Shown here piece by piece: positions 1 to 10,687 of a stretch of 64,000 bases of DNA (positions are counted from its first letter, which is position 1; every line of letters begins with the position of its first letter). The DNA lies in IMG/VR virus record IMGVR_UViG_3300021962_000030, positions 90,287 to 154,286 of that record, one strand, 5' to 3'. The DNA is from a virus. The notes under the pieces are model-generated. The model ran no database searches, was not told where the DNA came from, and saw only the letters and a list, made by a program, of their open reading frames with translations. A program made the position numbers and the translations under genes.

Positions 1-3000
1 CGGTAAGTCCTCCAATAGGTACAGTTAGAACCTCTTCATTGCCATATGCATATCCAAAGTTCTTAATTTCAAAGCTGATTACGCTGGAACCCTGCCCAAC
101 AACAATATCAATTGTTGCCTCCGTCCCAATACCAGTTGTCGGTGATGATGCTGAATACTGAAGAGGAATGTTGCTATAGTGAAGAGGTGCGTCAAAAATT
201 ACAAGTGGTTCATTTGTATTTGTATATCCAGATCCTGGATTTGTGATGACATAATCTGTAGAAATTCTACCAGCAACGATTGTTGTGAATCCAATAAATT
301 CATAATTGCCAATATTTGTTTGGGCAACACCAATATTAACAATACCAGCGGTTGGATTGTTTAGATTGATATGCGCAGTAGAACCAGATTCAATTGCAAT
401 TGCTGGAACATCACCAGACCCAACTGTAACGAATGTATCGCCAACGCTGACAATTGATACGTCAGTTAATGCAGAACCAACGCTAATTGTGTTTGATGAT
501 GAGTATGCGAGTTTGTTGAGAACAGCGCCGGTATTTGCAACATAAATTACTGTTGTCCCAAGACCAACGGGATGATTGATCGTTGTTACCAACTCATATT
601 CAGAACTTGCTCTATATCCCCCACCAGTATTTCCGATGGATAGACTTGAAATTGTTCCAAGTCCGGAAACAGTCGCAGTTGCGCCAGCAGAAATGCGAGG
701 TTGATATCCAAGACCCTCTACTGTAGCAACAGAAACTATTACACCACCTCTTGGTAATTGTGTTGAATTTACATCATAACTTGTTGCTGTAGTATCACCA
801 GTAAAGGTAATTGTTGTAATTCCAGAAACTTCAGATAGAGAATAGTCAATATTCTGCGGACTCTGGAAAACGCTATTGATCAATACAATTGCATTACTGG
901 TAGAAATTCCAGTAACATCAACTCTATTGCTTTGGAGATTGAATTGGCTAGAGATTCCATTAAATTGCTGGTTAAGTGAATCAAATACAACGTTGGTCGC
1001 ATAAGGTTCTTCAGTTCCACCAGGAATACCAGATCTCAAGAAAGATCTACCACTAAAGGAAGAGCGAACATCATATCCAAAATAATCTTGCTCATCAGAT
1101 CTTAATCCAGTAAGATCTACGTTTCCATATGGCGGTGTTGCAAAGTAAATGCTATTATTACTAATATTGTAATTACCATAAACCTTTCTAATAATCGATG
1201 TTGCTGTGTGTAGACCAGCAGTTGAACCCAATTGTGACCTTCTAACAAGAAGATCGCTTGTGATTCCAAGATAACCAACTGCCCTAATCAGAATGATTTC
1301 ATTACCAATTTGAGCATAATCACCAGCGAAGAACGATGAAATTCCAGTAAGAGTAATAACTTCTGCTCCAAGGTTTGCTGGAACTTCAAGAGATGATGTA
1401 ATCGCTGTTGAAACTACTGGAGATTGAATCACATTATCAATTGTAATCAGACATCTACTATTCTGCTTTTTGGAAGTTAGATAGTGTTCAGTTCCAATTC
1501 CCGACGTGTTGGAAATTGTTAGATTTGTGAATGCGAGTGCATCTTGTGCGGATGCAGCAAACTGGAACGTGGAATTATCATTCTTAATAATATAGACGGT
1601 TTCTGGAAGTTGATCAGTGGATCCAATGCCAGGAATTGTTGCTGTAACAATTCCAATTGGCAATCCACCTTCGGCATATGTGTATACAACCTCTTCACCA
1701 CTTGTAAAGAAGTGATTTGGTAGGAATACTGACGAATTTGCAAGTATAGTGTCTATGGATGGATTGAATTCCTTTTGGAATAGTGGATAACCTTCATGAT
1801 AAAGATCGAATGAAGTTTTTCGCGCAAGTTCAGTTCCTTGGAAAGTTCCATTTGCATCTGAAATTGATCCAACAGATCCAAGAACAATATCATTCTCATC
1901 CACAACACTTCTTGATTCACCAAGAGCAAATTCAATTACTCTCACATCAACATTAATTCCAGATGCTGGAACAAATGTCAGTTCAGATACTGTACTAATT
2001 CCAGCACTAATTGTTCCCAACGAACCACTTGTCTGTAATGTAGCAAACTCCAATATTTGCACATCAGTATCATCATCAGTCATCATGACTTCTGATATTT
2101 GATATTCATCATTTGTTGTGTCATGAACACAAACTAGGCAATACGCACCTTGATAGAAGTTATTGTATTGTGCAATCTTTTCTGGAACTGTTGTGGATGC
2201 AATTGATGTATAAGAAGTTTCGATGGTTGCTCCTGGGAAGAATGTCACTCCAACGCCAGTGTCCGCTGCAGAAATTGCAATAGTTTCAACATTAAAGATG
2301 AAATCTGTCGGTGTGGTTGCATCGGGAATGAACCACAGATCCAATCCACCAGCATTCAGATTCGACTGATAGGTTCCCAATCCACTATACGTTCCACCTG
2401 ATGATGAGAGCGTGTTAAATTCTATTTGAGAAACATCAACATCATCATGAATAACGGACACCTCAGTATATTCAAATTCGGTAGACGCAGAGTTTCTAAT
2501 CGAAATCATAAATTTCGCTGCTCTATAAGTTGATGCAATTCCAACAACTGTATTTGTTGTTCCTGCACCGGCACCAGCACTAAGTGTCGTTGTAGATGTG
2601 AATGCATTTACACAACCAAATCCAGAGAATCCTGTGGATGATACGGAATCATTCAGAGAGAATGTTAGTCCACTCATTTCATAATCATTAACTTCAGATT
2701 TGAATGGGTAGAATAGGAGTTCATTCTTTCCATCTAAGTATCTGTAATCAAAATCACCAAGATCTTCGAAACTCCAAACTTTTGCATATTGATTGAGGAA
2801 ACCTTGAGTGTTATATTGTAGAAGTGTGAGCAGCTGAACCTGTCGTTGAATCTCATAGTTTACTGATCTATCACCGACCCACATAATATACTTTTTAACC
2901 CTAACACCATCGAAGGAATCTGCAACTCCATAATTTTCAATACCAGTAGCAACTGTGAACTGGTCACTAATATCATCAATAACTAGAACTCTATTTCCAA

Positions 3001-6000
3001 TTGCTTCAATATAATCCTGAATAATCTTAGTCTTAAACAGAATTTGATCGGATTTTAAGGTATTGTCAATATAAAGAACGTTTTCCGTTGCGAGATCAAA
3101 ATCGTAGACGGTATTTACATCAACGTAAGATGCAAGATCTGCTAGAATTGATACAGTTCCATTATCCTGTGAGGTTTGAATACCACTTACGACACCGGAA
3201 TCCGTGGTTGATTCTACAATCAGATCACTAAATTTCTTAAATCCTGCAGTGTGGTTCAGATTGCTGACAGCATCATCCCACTTATCAATCTCAACCTCAG
3301 ATTTCAGAGAATATGAGAAATATTGGTAATAGTCACTATCATGAATTCTTTGGAGAGAATTGTTTAGGAATCCAGTATTACTGTTCCATCCCTTAGTTAC
3401 AATAGAGGATGCTGCAATATTCAGATTTGAATCATATACAAATGCTTCGAGAACGTCAACTTCTAATCCAGTAACGTTAGATCTGATGGAATCTCCAACT
3501 TCAAAGTTCTTAGTTGACGCAATTTTTACTGTTTCATTAACAGTATCCCAATAAATTACTGTACCATCATTCTGATTTGCTGTGACGGATTCTCCCGGAG
3601 AGAATGTTCCCCTCTCAAGTTCCCAATTAAATACGGGGAATTCTTCCTCGCGAATTACCTTTCCATAAGACTCTAGAGCATTGTAGACACCGGGTGTTTC
3701 TGTTCCTGACAGATATTCTGTCAGGTTGTATGTAATCGTTGGAGAAAGACCACCAAGATCTGGATCTGTGGCGGTAATTGTAAACAGAGCATAGTTATAA
3801 TTTGCTGAATTGTAACCAGTTCCTGACTGAGTGTTTACGACGTTGCCAAATCTGTCTACGGTAGTAATACCAACACTAGTATTCTCAATAAGAATTTTAT
3901 TACCAATTACAAATGGGAACTGTGAAGCAAAACTATATGTGGATGCGAGAGACACCACTACATCCTTACTCAGATCATTAAATTCGATTGTTCTGATTGA
4001 AGTGCCATTGATATTGTCAACTGGAATGATATGTGGCTCACCACGAAGTCTTGTTGTATTATTAATAATTGTTACTGTGGTTTGTCCAATTTCATATTCC
4101 AATTCAACTTCATTCAGATATGTTCCGGTTACTGTATCCAGAACAATCAGATTTGGTGCAATTGTATAATTTCTACCAGCAGAGGAAATGCCTATTGATT
4201 TGAAGGAATAAGCGGGATTAACTCTAAGAATATTTGGCAGAACTGTTGTTGGTCTTAATGTTGGATCTGAGGAATAATCATATCCAATATTTGAGAAGTT
4301 TACTTTCTTAAGTGTTCCAATATTTTTACCATCAACAATTAGAACAGCATTTTCACCATATGTGGTATTGACAGAGGAAACTTGTGGCAATCTCTTGTAA
4401 TTTTTGCCAGAGGAATTTACCTTAACCTTGGCAATAGAACCAATTCCAGTTGTAGAATTTGTTGTATAGTAAAGAGCAGAACTTGTGGAAGTGTATGTAT
4501 CAATCTCTGGAGTGTTTCTGATTTGGAAATCGAAGGACGATCCCAAAGTATCTTTAACAATATGCTTTCCACTATAAACACTTGACACCAGAGAAATTGC
4601 ATTGTGACCAGCAACTTCATTGTCGATAGTTACGGGAACCGTTGTGAGTGTATTCTCTGTAAGGTTGACTGGGGAGAGATTGTAATATAGTGTGTTGGGA
4701 ACATTATCATTTAGTGTGAGAGTTGCTTTTGCACCAGCATCTACACCAATAGCACCACTCTTTGAAACTTCAAATACTGGAGATTCTTGTGTTGAAACAA
4801 ATGCATTAAATAATTGATTATCAATGTATAGGTCAAAATCGAAAGCACTCAAGTTGGATAGACCAAGCACATAAGATAGGGATGCATCAGACAGATCAAA
4901 TTCAACAACACTATTTCTAGTGAGAGTGAGTGGTGGGTTGATTGGAGAAAGTGTTCCAATATCGGCAGAACTAATAACTACTGCATTATTGTTCAGCGCA
5001 TCATAACGACTTGTTGCCAGTTTAATTTTGTTATTGTTGACTACAATTAGGTAATAAATTGTATCATCAACCAATCCACCTGGGGATGATGTTGAGTTGA
5101 AGATTACTTTCTGCGCAGTTACAAATCCATGATTCTGAATTTGAATTTCATTTGTGACTATGTTAACATCCAAAGCGACAAAATCAACAGGATTTGCTAC
5201 TAATCTATTGTGAGTTGCGTTATACTTGATTGTAACTGTGGTGGTAATTCCCGATACAACAGATAGATTGATTGCATCTCCATATTTCAGTCCATGAGTT
5301 TCGCCTGTAGATACAGTAACTGTACGTTTTGTTGCACTTCCAATGAGTGGGTTTGCATAGTTCTTTGTGAAACTATGGTATACATCTGTGCCGAAACCGG
5401 TGAAATACATTAGACCGGCACTTGGAGTTAAACCAAGACCGACGAAAGTTCCTGTTGATCCTAAACCAACTCTTACTGTTGCAATACCAATGATGTCATT
5501 TGTGATTTTTGCAGCATAAACTTTCGTATCACTTGCTAGAGTATATGTGCTGATGCCAGCATCTACGGACACAGTAATACCTTCACCAGCATTTGAGGTG
5601 TAAATCAATTCATCTCCTGTGCGGATATCGTGCCCAGGAATATAAATTGATCTGATGGGAATTGTTAATTGTGTGACACCAACACCTGGACTTGAGAAAT
5701 ATAGTGTTGAGTTGATCCCAACAGTCCCCAATCCAACGGATTCTGATGGATCAAAATAGTATTCTCTATCTAATTTTGTTGCATAAGATGTTGTGATGCC
5801 AAAAGTTACACCAAACTTTTGTGATTTTTCTGTGAGGGCAAATCCAACTGGGAGACTTGTTATTCCAGAAGTTCCATTCTGATCACGAAGAACTCTAATT
5901 CTTTGCGCTACTGGATCCACATTCAGTATTTTGACTTGCTCGGGACCAAATTGATAGATATCGTTTTCTCTAACGGTTGGATATGTTAATTTACCAACAA

Positions 6001-9000
6001 CGTTTAGATAGGTCACTGGACCAGAGGTTGTTGATGCTGTGGAAACGGAAGATAGGAATAGGCGATTCTCTTCAAATCTAATATTATCAAATGTTGTTCT
6101 TTCGCCATCAATATCAATCTGAACCTCATCAAGATTTGTCAGATTGTGAATTTCACTAGCGAAACCAACGTAACGATACGGAACATTACCTGTTGATCTA
6201 ATGAATTGGATGTTAGATATGGTTGTTGCTGCCAAACTTACTTGAGATACGGTCTTACCATATACAAGTTCAACCTCAGCATCTACTCCATTACCACCAC
6301 TTCCACTTTCATCAAATACAAGTTCATCCTTAACGGAATAATTTGATCCGCCATTTAGAACCTTAATTGCTTCAACACTTCCAGATCCAATATATTCCAC
6401 CTTGCCGAAGGAAGACCTGAAGATTTCTGGCGGTGGTAAGAATTCGTAGATACTATTCTCACTTAGAAGATTGAATGGGGTTGAATTTCTCAGCAGACGA
6501 TTTGATGAGAAATCATATAAATCTTGATTGTTTGTTGTGAGGAAATTAAATGCAATTGGTTTGGAATGATAAGTATCTCCAATTACATATGGGAATTGTG
6601 GTTCTCTATAAAACTTAAATGGACCAGAGTTTGCAAGAGATCCAACGGTGCAGAAATATGCATACGTTCCGTTTGGATATTCTGGGGTAATGCAGAATCT
6701 TCCATTATGCTCATCAAGATCTCCACTTGCATCATAGACATAATCCTGAACAAAGAAACCAGATGGATATTGTGGGGGTCTATTTGAGTTTGCTTGAATT
6801 GTATAACTGGACAACATTCTCTTAATATCCCCAGGAGTTTGGGGATCTGAGTAACCATATGGACCATAAATTGGATTTCCATCGTATGCCCATCCCAAAA
6901 TTGGAGAGTGGGAAGTTGGAGTTCTTTCAAATCCATTATCTTCAAATGTCAGATCTGGAACATATGATAATTGGCCAGATATGCGCAATTCACTCAATAC
7001 AGTTCTTCTTAATAGTCTTGGCGCATATGCGTGGCAATACTGCAGACCAATTTCAGCATTCAATCCCTGGTCAATAATTCCATCATCATCAGTAATATTA
7101 TTCTTTTCGATCAATCTTCTAACAATATTGATAGTCCATGGAGTGATCTGTGCCTGGAATTTCGCACCTTCTCCAGAAGTTGTGACTACAATAAAAGTAT
7201 CATTAATACTATATCCGCCACCATTTTCGTTAATGATGACATCAACTATTTGTCCATTCTGAATAATAGGTGTAAGTAAAGCACCAGAACCAGAACCGGA
7301 AACAACGGTTAGTAGTGGATTTGTATTATAATTTTTACCTTTGTTTGCAATAATAACATCAACAACTCTTCCATTAGAAATGATTGGAGTAATTTGTGCA
7401 TTTTCTCCAGATACAATATTGAATTCTGGTTGGCGATTGTGATTTATAATATCAGCTGATCCATATCCAGATCCATTATTTGTTAGATGGACGCCATAAA
7501 CTTGCCCTGAGAAGATTGGAATCAATTTGGCGTTAAAATCTTGTCCAGATTCTGTAGATACACCAATTCTACCTCTCACCGTTAGGGTAATTGGTTCATA
7601 ATTAAAGTCATGATTTCCTGACCCAATTGAAGTTAGGTCAACATATTGCTTTGAAATATAGTAGAAATCTTTCGCAGTATTTCCAACACCAATTTCAGAT
7701 AGTCTGATATTATCCTCATCAACCACAGTTACATAGTAACTGGAACCAGATACCAATCCCCCGATTGGAGTTGTGGATGGATAGTATGAAATTTTTTCAC
7801 CACTATTATAATTGTGTGCCTTGATGTTGATAATATTTCCATTAATATCAATATTGCTGGGAGCACATCTGGTTAATCTATTTCTATAACCAGATCCCGG
7901 TTCTTCAATTGTTACTGAACCAATTTTAGTCTTCTTTATAGTGGATTTGAATGTCTGTACTCCATATCCGTAAGAACCCAGGGAAATTGTATTAATTCCT
8001 GTGGATGCATCTGATAATGACTTGTGGAGGCGAATTTTCTTTCCAACATGACCAGATGGGAATGAAACAAAATATGATGCATTCGTAGTCAATCCACTAA
8101 TGATTTGTTGATTTTGTGGATTGTAAATTACCTGTTCATAATTTCTAAATCCATGATATGTTGAAAAACCAATAGTATTTTCAGTAAGATCAACTCCAGA
8201 TGTTGAACCTGCATCGAAATTAACAACATGATTAAAATCAACTAAGTTTGCAACAGCTCTAGCATTTCCATTAATCTCTGATCCACCACCACTAATTTCA
8301 ATAATTGGTTGCTCAACGAAGTCAAATCCAGGATTTTCAACATCGATTCTTACCAATTTTCCAGAAATTGATAGATTTCCTGTTGCAGCAATACCTGTTG
8401 AATCACTAATGATGAGTGATGGCGGATTGATAACATCATATCCATCGCCACCAGCAGTTACAACAACATCCTCAATTGGACCATAATATACAAAATTTCT
8501 AGATTTATAGTTCAACAACTCAACGCCGTTGATGAACATACCAATTTGACCTGGCAGAGTCTTATTCTCTACACTATCAGATTCGGGTGCTGTGAGTTTT
8601 CTAACTAGTCTTTGAGATTCAATTGGTTGCCTTGATAGATTTCTGAAAGAAAATGCTGTCAATTCTACTGTACTTTCATATCCTGGATTGATTGTTCCAG
8701 AGAATGAAACATAAAATGAATCATCACCAGTTAAGTCAGCATTAAAAATATTGTCCCTCGACTTAGCAAGACGAATAGATGTGGATGAAATTACCTTTAC
8801 GAAGTAAATTCCTTCGGGAGCGACCGCATTATCTTCATCAAATGGTCTGTAAATTACGGAATCGCCAGTATAAAATGAGTGGGGTGTTGGGAAAACAAGA
8901 TCTTTTCCGTTAAATGTGCCCGAAAATGAAACAGAACGATCCTCAAGATCTAATTGTTGGTCAAGATATGATGGAATTGAACTGGATGTTACATATAATT

Positions 9001-10684
9001 CATTCTTATTGATTTCATCACAGTAAATATTTTGAACATTTGTTACATACTTGAGAATATCTGGATATTTTTCTGGCTGCCTTACATAAGTTTTGAGTAG
9101 ATTATTTTGAATTGATTTGATTAAATTCTTATTTGGGATCAGACTATTCTGTGTTACTTGAATGGTCTTTGGTCCAACAACGGAGGAGACGTATCCCCCA
9201 GTAAATGTATCACCATTTGTGGCAATAAATGTTACTCTATTACCAATCACGAAAGAATGTTCATCAATAGTAGTAACTGTATAGATGAATGATGTTCCGG
9301 ATGGATCTGAAATGCTGGAGATATTATAAACTAATGGAATATTGAAGATCCAATCGTTCGCTTTTTTGGAAGTTAGATCTTCACCAAGACTCTTAATATA
9401 AATTCTATCATTAGGAGTTAATTCTTCTGGTTGATCCCCAGTAACAACAAGATCCGAGATTACCCCATTTACTCTAACTTCAATCCTTTCTCTCTCTACA
9501 CCACCAAAACCATATACATAAATTTCCTTTCCACCGACAGCATGAAGCTTCACTTCAGTTGCAGTTGGAATTATGTCATCAATTCCAGTACAACCAAAGA
9601 ATTGTGTGGTGGATTTTGATGTATAAGTGATGTATTGAGTTGCCCCATTTTCAAGATCAACTCTCAATTGTCCAGATTCTGGGAACCCAATTGTACTGTC
9701 AACCTCAATTGTTTCTGCTGCGGCAGCAATATCAATAATATTCTTGGTCTTGGGATGAATTGAAAATGTACCAGCAACCGTACCGCTGGATACGTTAATA
9801 TCTCTGTTATAATCTGAGTCTAAACTGATAATGTAGAGTTCTTTATTTTCACGTAAAATTCTTTCTACATGAGTTACTGCACCACTTGCTTGGAAGATGA
9901 AGTCATTTTCATCTTGAAAAATTGTTGAATTCAGCAGTTTTTCAGGATCTCCAGTAATAGCTTCTACTACAAGATCCTTAGTAATGCGATATTCTGCATC
10001 GGATGGTTCAATTAGAAAGTCCCTAGGGCGGATCAGTTCAACTTTCTTCCCATACAACGCATTAAAAAGAATCTTGAAAGATACTTCAGTACCTTTTGAT
10101 GAATAAAAATCCTTAATATGTGATAGGAAAATTTCCTCATTCAGATTATCTGTCAGTTCCCTCTTTCTAAATCCGGGAGCAATTAGGGATTTGATCTTGA
10201 ATAAAAACTGTTGAAGGAATAAGATGCTAAGATTTTTAACTTCAGATCCGGAGATGTGTGTAGACGCAACGGTTTCTGAGAATACCAATTCGTCGGGAAC
10301 GTTTGACTCTAGGGATGAAACTCCACTAAATCCGCGAGTGCATCCATAAAAATAGTTACTTTCCTTTCCATCATATAGGATGATCTCGTCATCAATCTGA
10401 ATTAGACCATGGCGAAGAGGGAATCCATATGTGGAGTCAACATAGATCGTATCATCAGATGCACTCACACTTGAAGTGGTTGTTGTGCCCTCAGTTAGAT
10501 TTGTTACAGCATCAAGCGATACATGTCTATCAATATTATGGAGGATGTCTAGTGGTCCCCCAGCATATTCATTAGAGATGTAGTATTGAGATAGAAATTC
10601 CTCAGCAACTGGGAATTCTTGTTTGATGAAGTCAGGAAGTTGACTTTCAAGGATAGAACTTATCTTAACTCTTGTATCGTTCAT
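1..10684 (-). CDS. Giant YHYH-domain baseplate/tail structural protein (3' end outside window)
   Basis: The reading frame opens with ATG at 10684, three bases after the gp6 stop, and stays open to the left edge, giving at least 3,561 residues. The N-terminus (MNDTRVKISSILESQLPDF) and about the first 1,300 residues read as a coherent protein. After roughly residue 500 it consists of beta-type segments with recurring G-x-G-Y and D-V-I-I-x-N-x-G-x-x-Y motifs. Around residues 1260-1330 it carries a YHYH-type signature (GWAYDGNPIYGPYGY, then NGRFCITPEYPNGTYAYF). Position after gp25 and gp6 is where T4 has baseplate wedge gp7, so a wedge or peripheral baseplate role is inferred, though T4 gp7 is only about 1,000 residues. 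Transcription is probably from the late promoter upstream of gp25. C-terminus not seen. Confidence 0.85.
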   Translation of the reverse strand, partial: MNDTRVKISSILESQLPDFIKQEFPVAEEFLSQYYISNEYAGGPLDILHNIDRHVSLDAVTNLTEGTTTTSSVSASDDTIYVDSTYGFPLRHGLIQIDDEIILYDGKESNYFYGCTRGFSGVSSLESNVPDELVFSETVASTHISGSEVKNLSILFLQQFLFKIKSLIAPGFRKRELTDNLNEEIFLSHIKDFYSSKGTEVSFKILFNALYGKKVELIRPRDFLIEPSDAEYRITKDLVVEAITGDPEKLLNSTIFQDENDFIFQASGAVTHVERILRENKELYIISLDSDYNRDINVSSGTVAGTFSIHPKTKNIIDIAAAAETIEVDSTIGFPESGQLRVDLENGATQYITYTSKSTTQFFGCTGIDDIIPTATEVKLHAVGGKEIYVYGFGGVERERIEVRVNGVISDLVVTGDQPEELTPNDRIYIKSLGEDLTSKKANDWIFNIPLVYNISSISDPSGTSFIYTVTTIDEHSFVIGNRVTFIATNGDTFTGGYVSSVVGPKTIQVTQNSLIPNKNLIKSIQNNLLKTYVRQPEKYPDILKYVTNVQNIYCDEINKNELYVTSSSIPSYLDQQLDLEDRSVSFSGTFNGKDLVFPTPHSFYTGDSVIYRPFDEDNAVAPEGIYFVKVISSTSIRLAKSRDNIFNADLTGDDSFYVSFSGTINPGYESTVELTAFSFRNLSRQPIESQRLVRKLTAPESDSVENKTLPGQIGMFINGVELLNYKSRNFVYYGPIEDVVVTAGGDGYDVINPPSLIISDSTGIAATGNLSISGKLVRIDVENPGFDFVEQPIIEISGGGSEINGNARAVANLVDFNHVVNFDAGSTSGVDLTENTIGFSTYHGFRNYEQVIYNPQNQQIISGLTTNASYFVSFPSGHVGKKIRLHKSLSDASTGINTISLGSYGYGVQTFKSTIKKTKIGSVTIEEPGSGYRNRLTRCAPSNIDINGNIINIKAHNYNSGEKISYYPSTTPIGGLVSGSSYYVTVVDEDNIRLSEIGVGNTAKDFYYISKQYVDLTSIGSGNHDFNYEPITLTVRGRIGVSTESGQDFNAKLIPIFSGQVYGVHLTNNGSGYGSADIINHNRQPEFNIVSGENAQITPIISNGRVVDVIIANKGKNYNTNPLLTVVSGSGSGALLTPIIQNGQIVDVIINENGGGYSINDTFIVVTTSGEGAKFQAQITPWTINIVRRLIEKNNITDDDGIIDQGLNAEIGLQYCHAYAPRLLRRTVLSELRISGQLSYVPDLTFEDNGFERTPTSHSPILGWAYDGNPIYGPYGYSDPQTPGDIKRMLSSYTIQANSNRPPQYPSGFFVQDYVYDASGDLDEHNGRFCITPEYPNGTYAYFCTVGSLANSGPFKFYREPQFPYVIGDTYHSKPIAFNFLTTNNQDLYDFSSNRLLRNSTPFNLLSENSIYEFLPPPEIFRSSFGKVEYIGSGSVEAIKVLNGGSNYSVKDELVFDESGSGGNGVDAEVELVYGKTVSQVSLAATTISNIQFIRSTGNVPYRYVGFASEIHNLTNLDEVQIDIDGERTTFDNIRFEENRLFLSSVSTASTTSGPVTYLNVVGKLTYPTVRENDIYQFGPEQVKILNVDPVAQRIRVLRDQNGTSGITSLPVGFALTEKSQKFGVTFGITTSYATKLDREYYFDPSESVGLGTVGINSTLYFSSPGVGVTQLTIPIRSIYIPGHDIRTGDELIYTSNAGEGITVSVDAGISTYTLASDTKVYAAKITNDIIGIATVRVGLGSTGTFVGLGLTPSAGLMYFTGFGTDVYHSFTKNYANPLIGSATKRTVTVSTGETHGLKYGDAINLSVVSGITTTVTIKYNATHNRLVANPVDFVALDVNIVTNEIQIQNHGFVTAQKVIFNSTSSPGGLVDDTIYYLIVVNNNKIKLATSRYDALNNNAVVISSADIGTLSPINPPLTLTRNSVVEFDLSDASLSYVLGLSNLSAFDFDLYIDNQLFNAFVSTQESPVFEVSKSGAIGVDAGAKATLTLNDNVPNTLYYNLSPVNLTENTLTTVPVTIDNEVAGHNAISLVSSVYSGKHIVKDTLGSSFDFQIRNTPEIDTYTSTSSALYYTTNSTTGIGSIAKVKVNSSGKNYKRLPQVSSVNTTYGENAVLIVDGKNIGTLKKVNFSNIGYDYSSDPTLRPTTVLPNILRVNPAYSFKSIGISSAGRNYTIAPNLIVLDTVTGTYLNEVELEYEIGQTTVTIINNTTRLRGEPHIIPVDNINGTSIRTIEFNDLSKDVVVSLASTYSFASQFPFVIGNKILIENTSVGITTVDRFGNVVNTQSGTGYNSANYNYALFTITATDPDLGGLSPTITYNLTEYLSGTETPGVYNALESYGKVIREEEFPVFNWELERGTFSPGESVTANQNDGTVIYWDTVNETVKIASTKNFEVGDSIRSNVTGLEVDVLEAFVYDSNLNIAASSIVTKGWNSNTGFLNNSLQRIHDSDYYQYFSYSLKSEVEIDKWDDAVSNLNHTAGFKKFSDLIVESTTDSGVVSGIQTSQDNGTVSILADLASYVDVNTVYDFDLATENVLYIDNTLKSDQILFKTKIIQDYIEAIGNRVLVIDDISDQFTVATGIENYGVADSFDGVRVKKYIMWVGDRSVNYEIQRQVQLLTLLQYNTQGFLNQYAKVWSFEDLGDFDYRYLDGKNELLFYPFKSEVNDYEMSGLTFSLNDSVSSTGFSGFGCVNAFTSTTTLSAGAGAGTTNTVVGIASTYRAAKFMISIRNSASTEFEYTEVSVIHDDVDVSQIEFNTLSSSGGTYSGLGTYQSNLNAGGLDLWFIPDATTPTDFIFNVETIAISAADTGVGVTFFPGATIETSYTSIASTTVPEKIAQYNNFYQGAYCLVCVHDTTNDEYQISEVMMTDDDTDVQILEFATLQTSGSLGTISAGISTVSELTFVPASGINVDVRVIEFALGESRSVVDENDIVLGSVGSISDANGTFQGTELARKTSFDLYHEGYPLFQKEFNPSIDTILANSSVFLPNHFFTSGEEVVYTYAEGGLPIGIVTATIPGIGSTDQLPETVYIIKNDNSTFQFAASAQDALAFTNLTISNTSGIGTEHYLTSKKQNSRCLITIDNVIQSPVVSTAITSSLEVPANLGAEVITLTGISSFFAGDYAQIGNEIILIRAVGYLGITSDLLVRRSQLGSTAGLHTATSIIRKVYGNYNISNNSIYFATPPYGNVDLTGLRSDEQDYFGYDVRSSFSGRSFLRSGIPGGTEEPYATNVVFDSLNQQFNGISSQFNLQSNRVDVTGISTSNAIVLINSVFQSPQNIDYSLSEVSGITTITFTGDTTATSYDVNSTQLPRGGVIVSVATVEGLGYQPRISAGATATVSGLGTISSLSIGNTGGGYRASSEYELVTTINHPVGLGTTVIYVANTGAVLNKLAYSSSNTISVGSALTDVSIVSVGDTFVTVGSGDVPAIAIESGSTAHINLNNPTAGIVNIGVAQTNIGNYEFIGFTTIVAGRISTDYVITNPGSGYTNTNEPLVIFDAPLHYSNIPLQYSASSPTTGIGTEATIDIVVGQGSSVISFEIKNFGYAYGNEEVLTVPIGGLT

Positions 10685-10687
10685 TTT

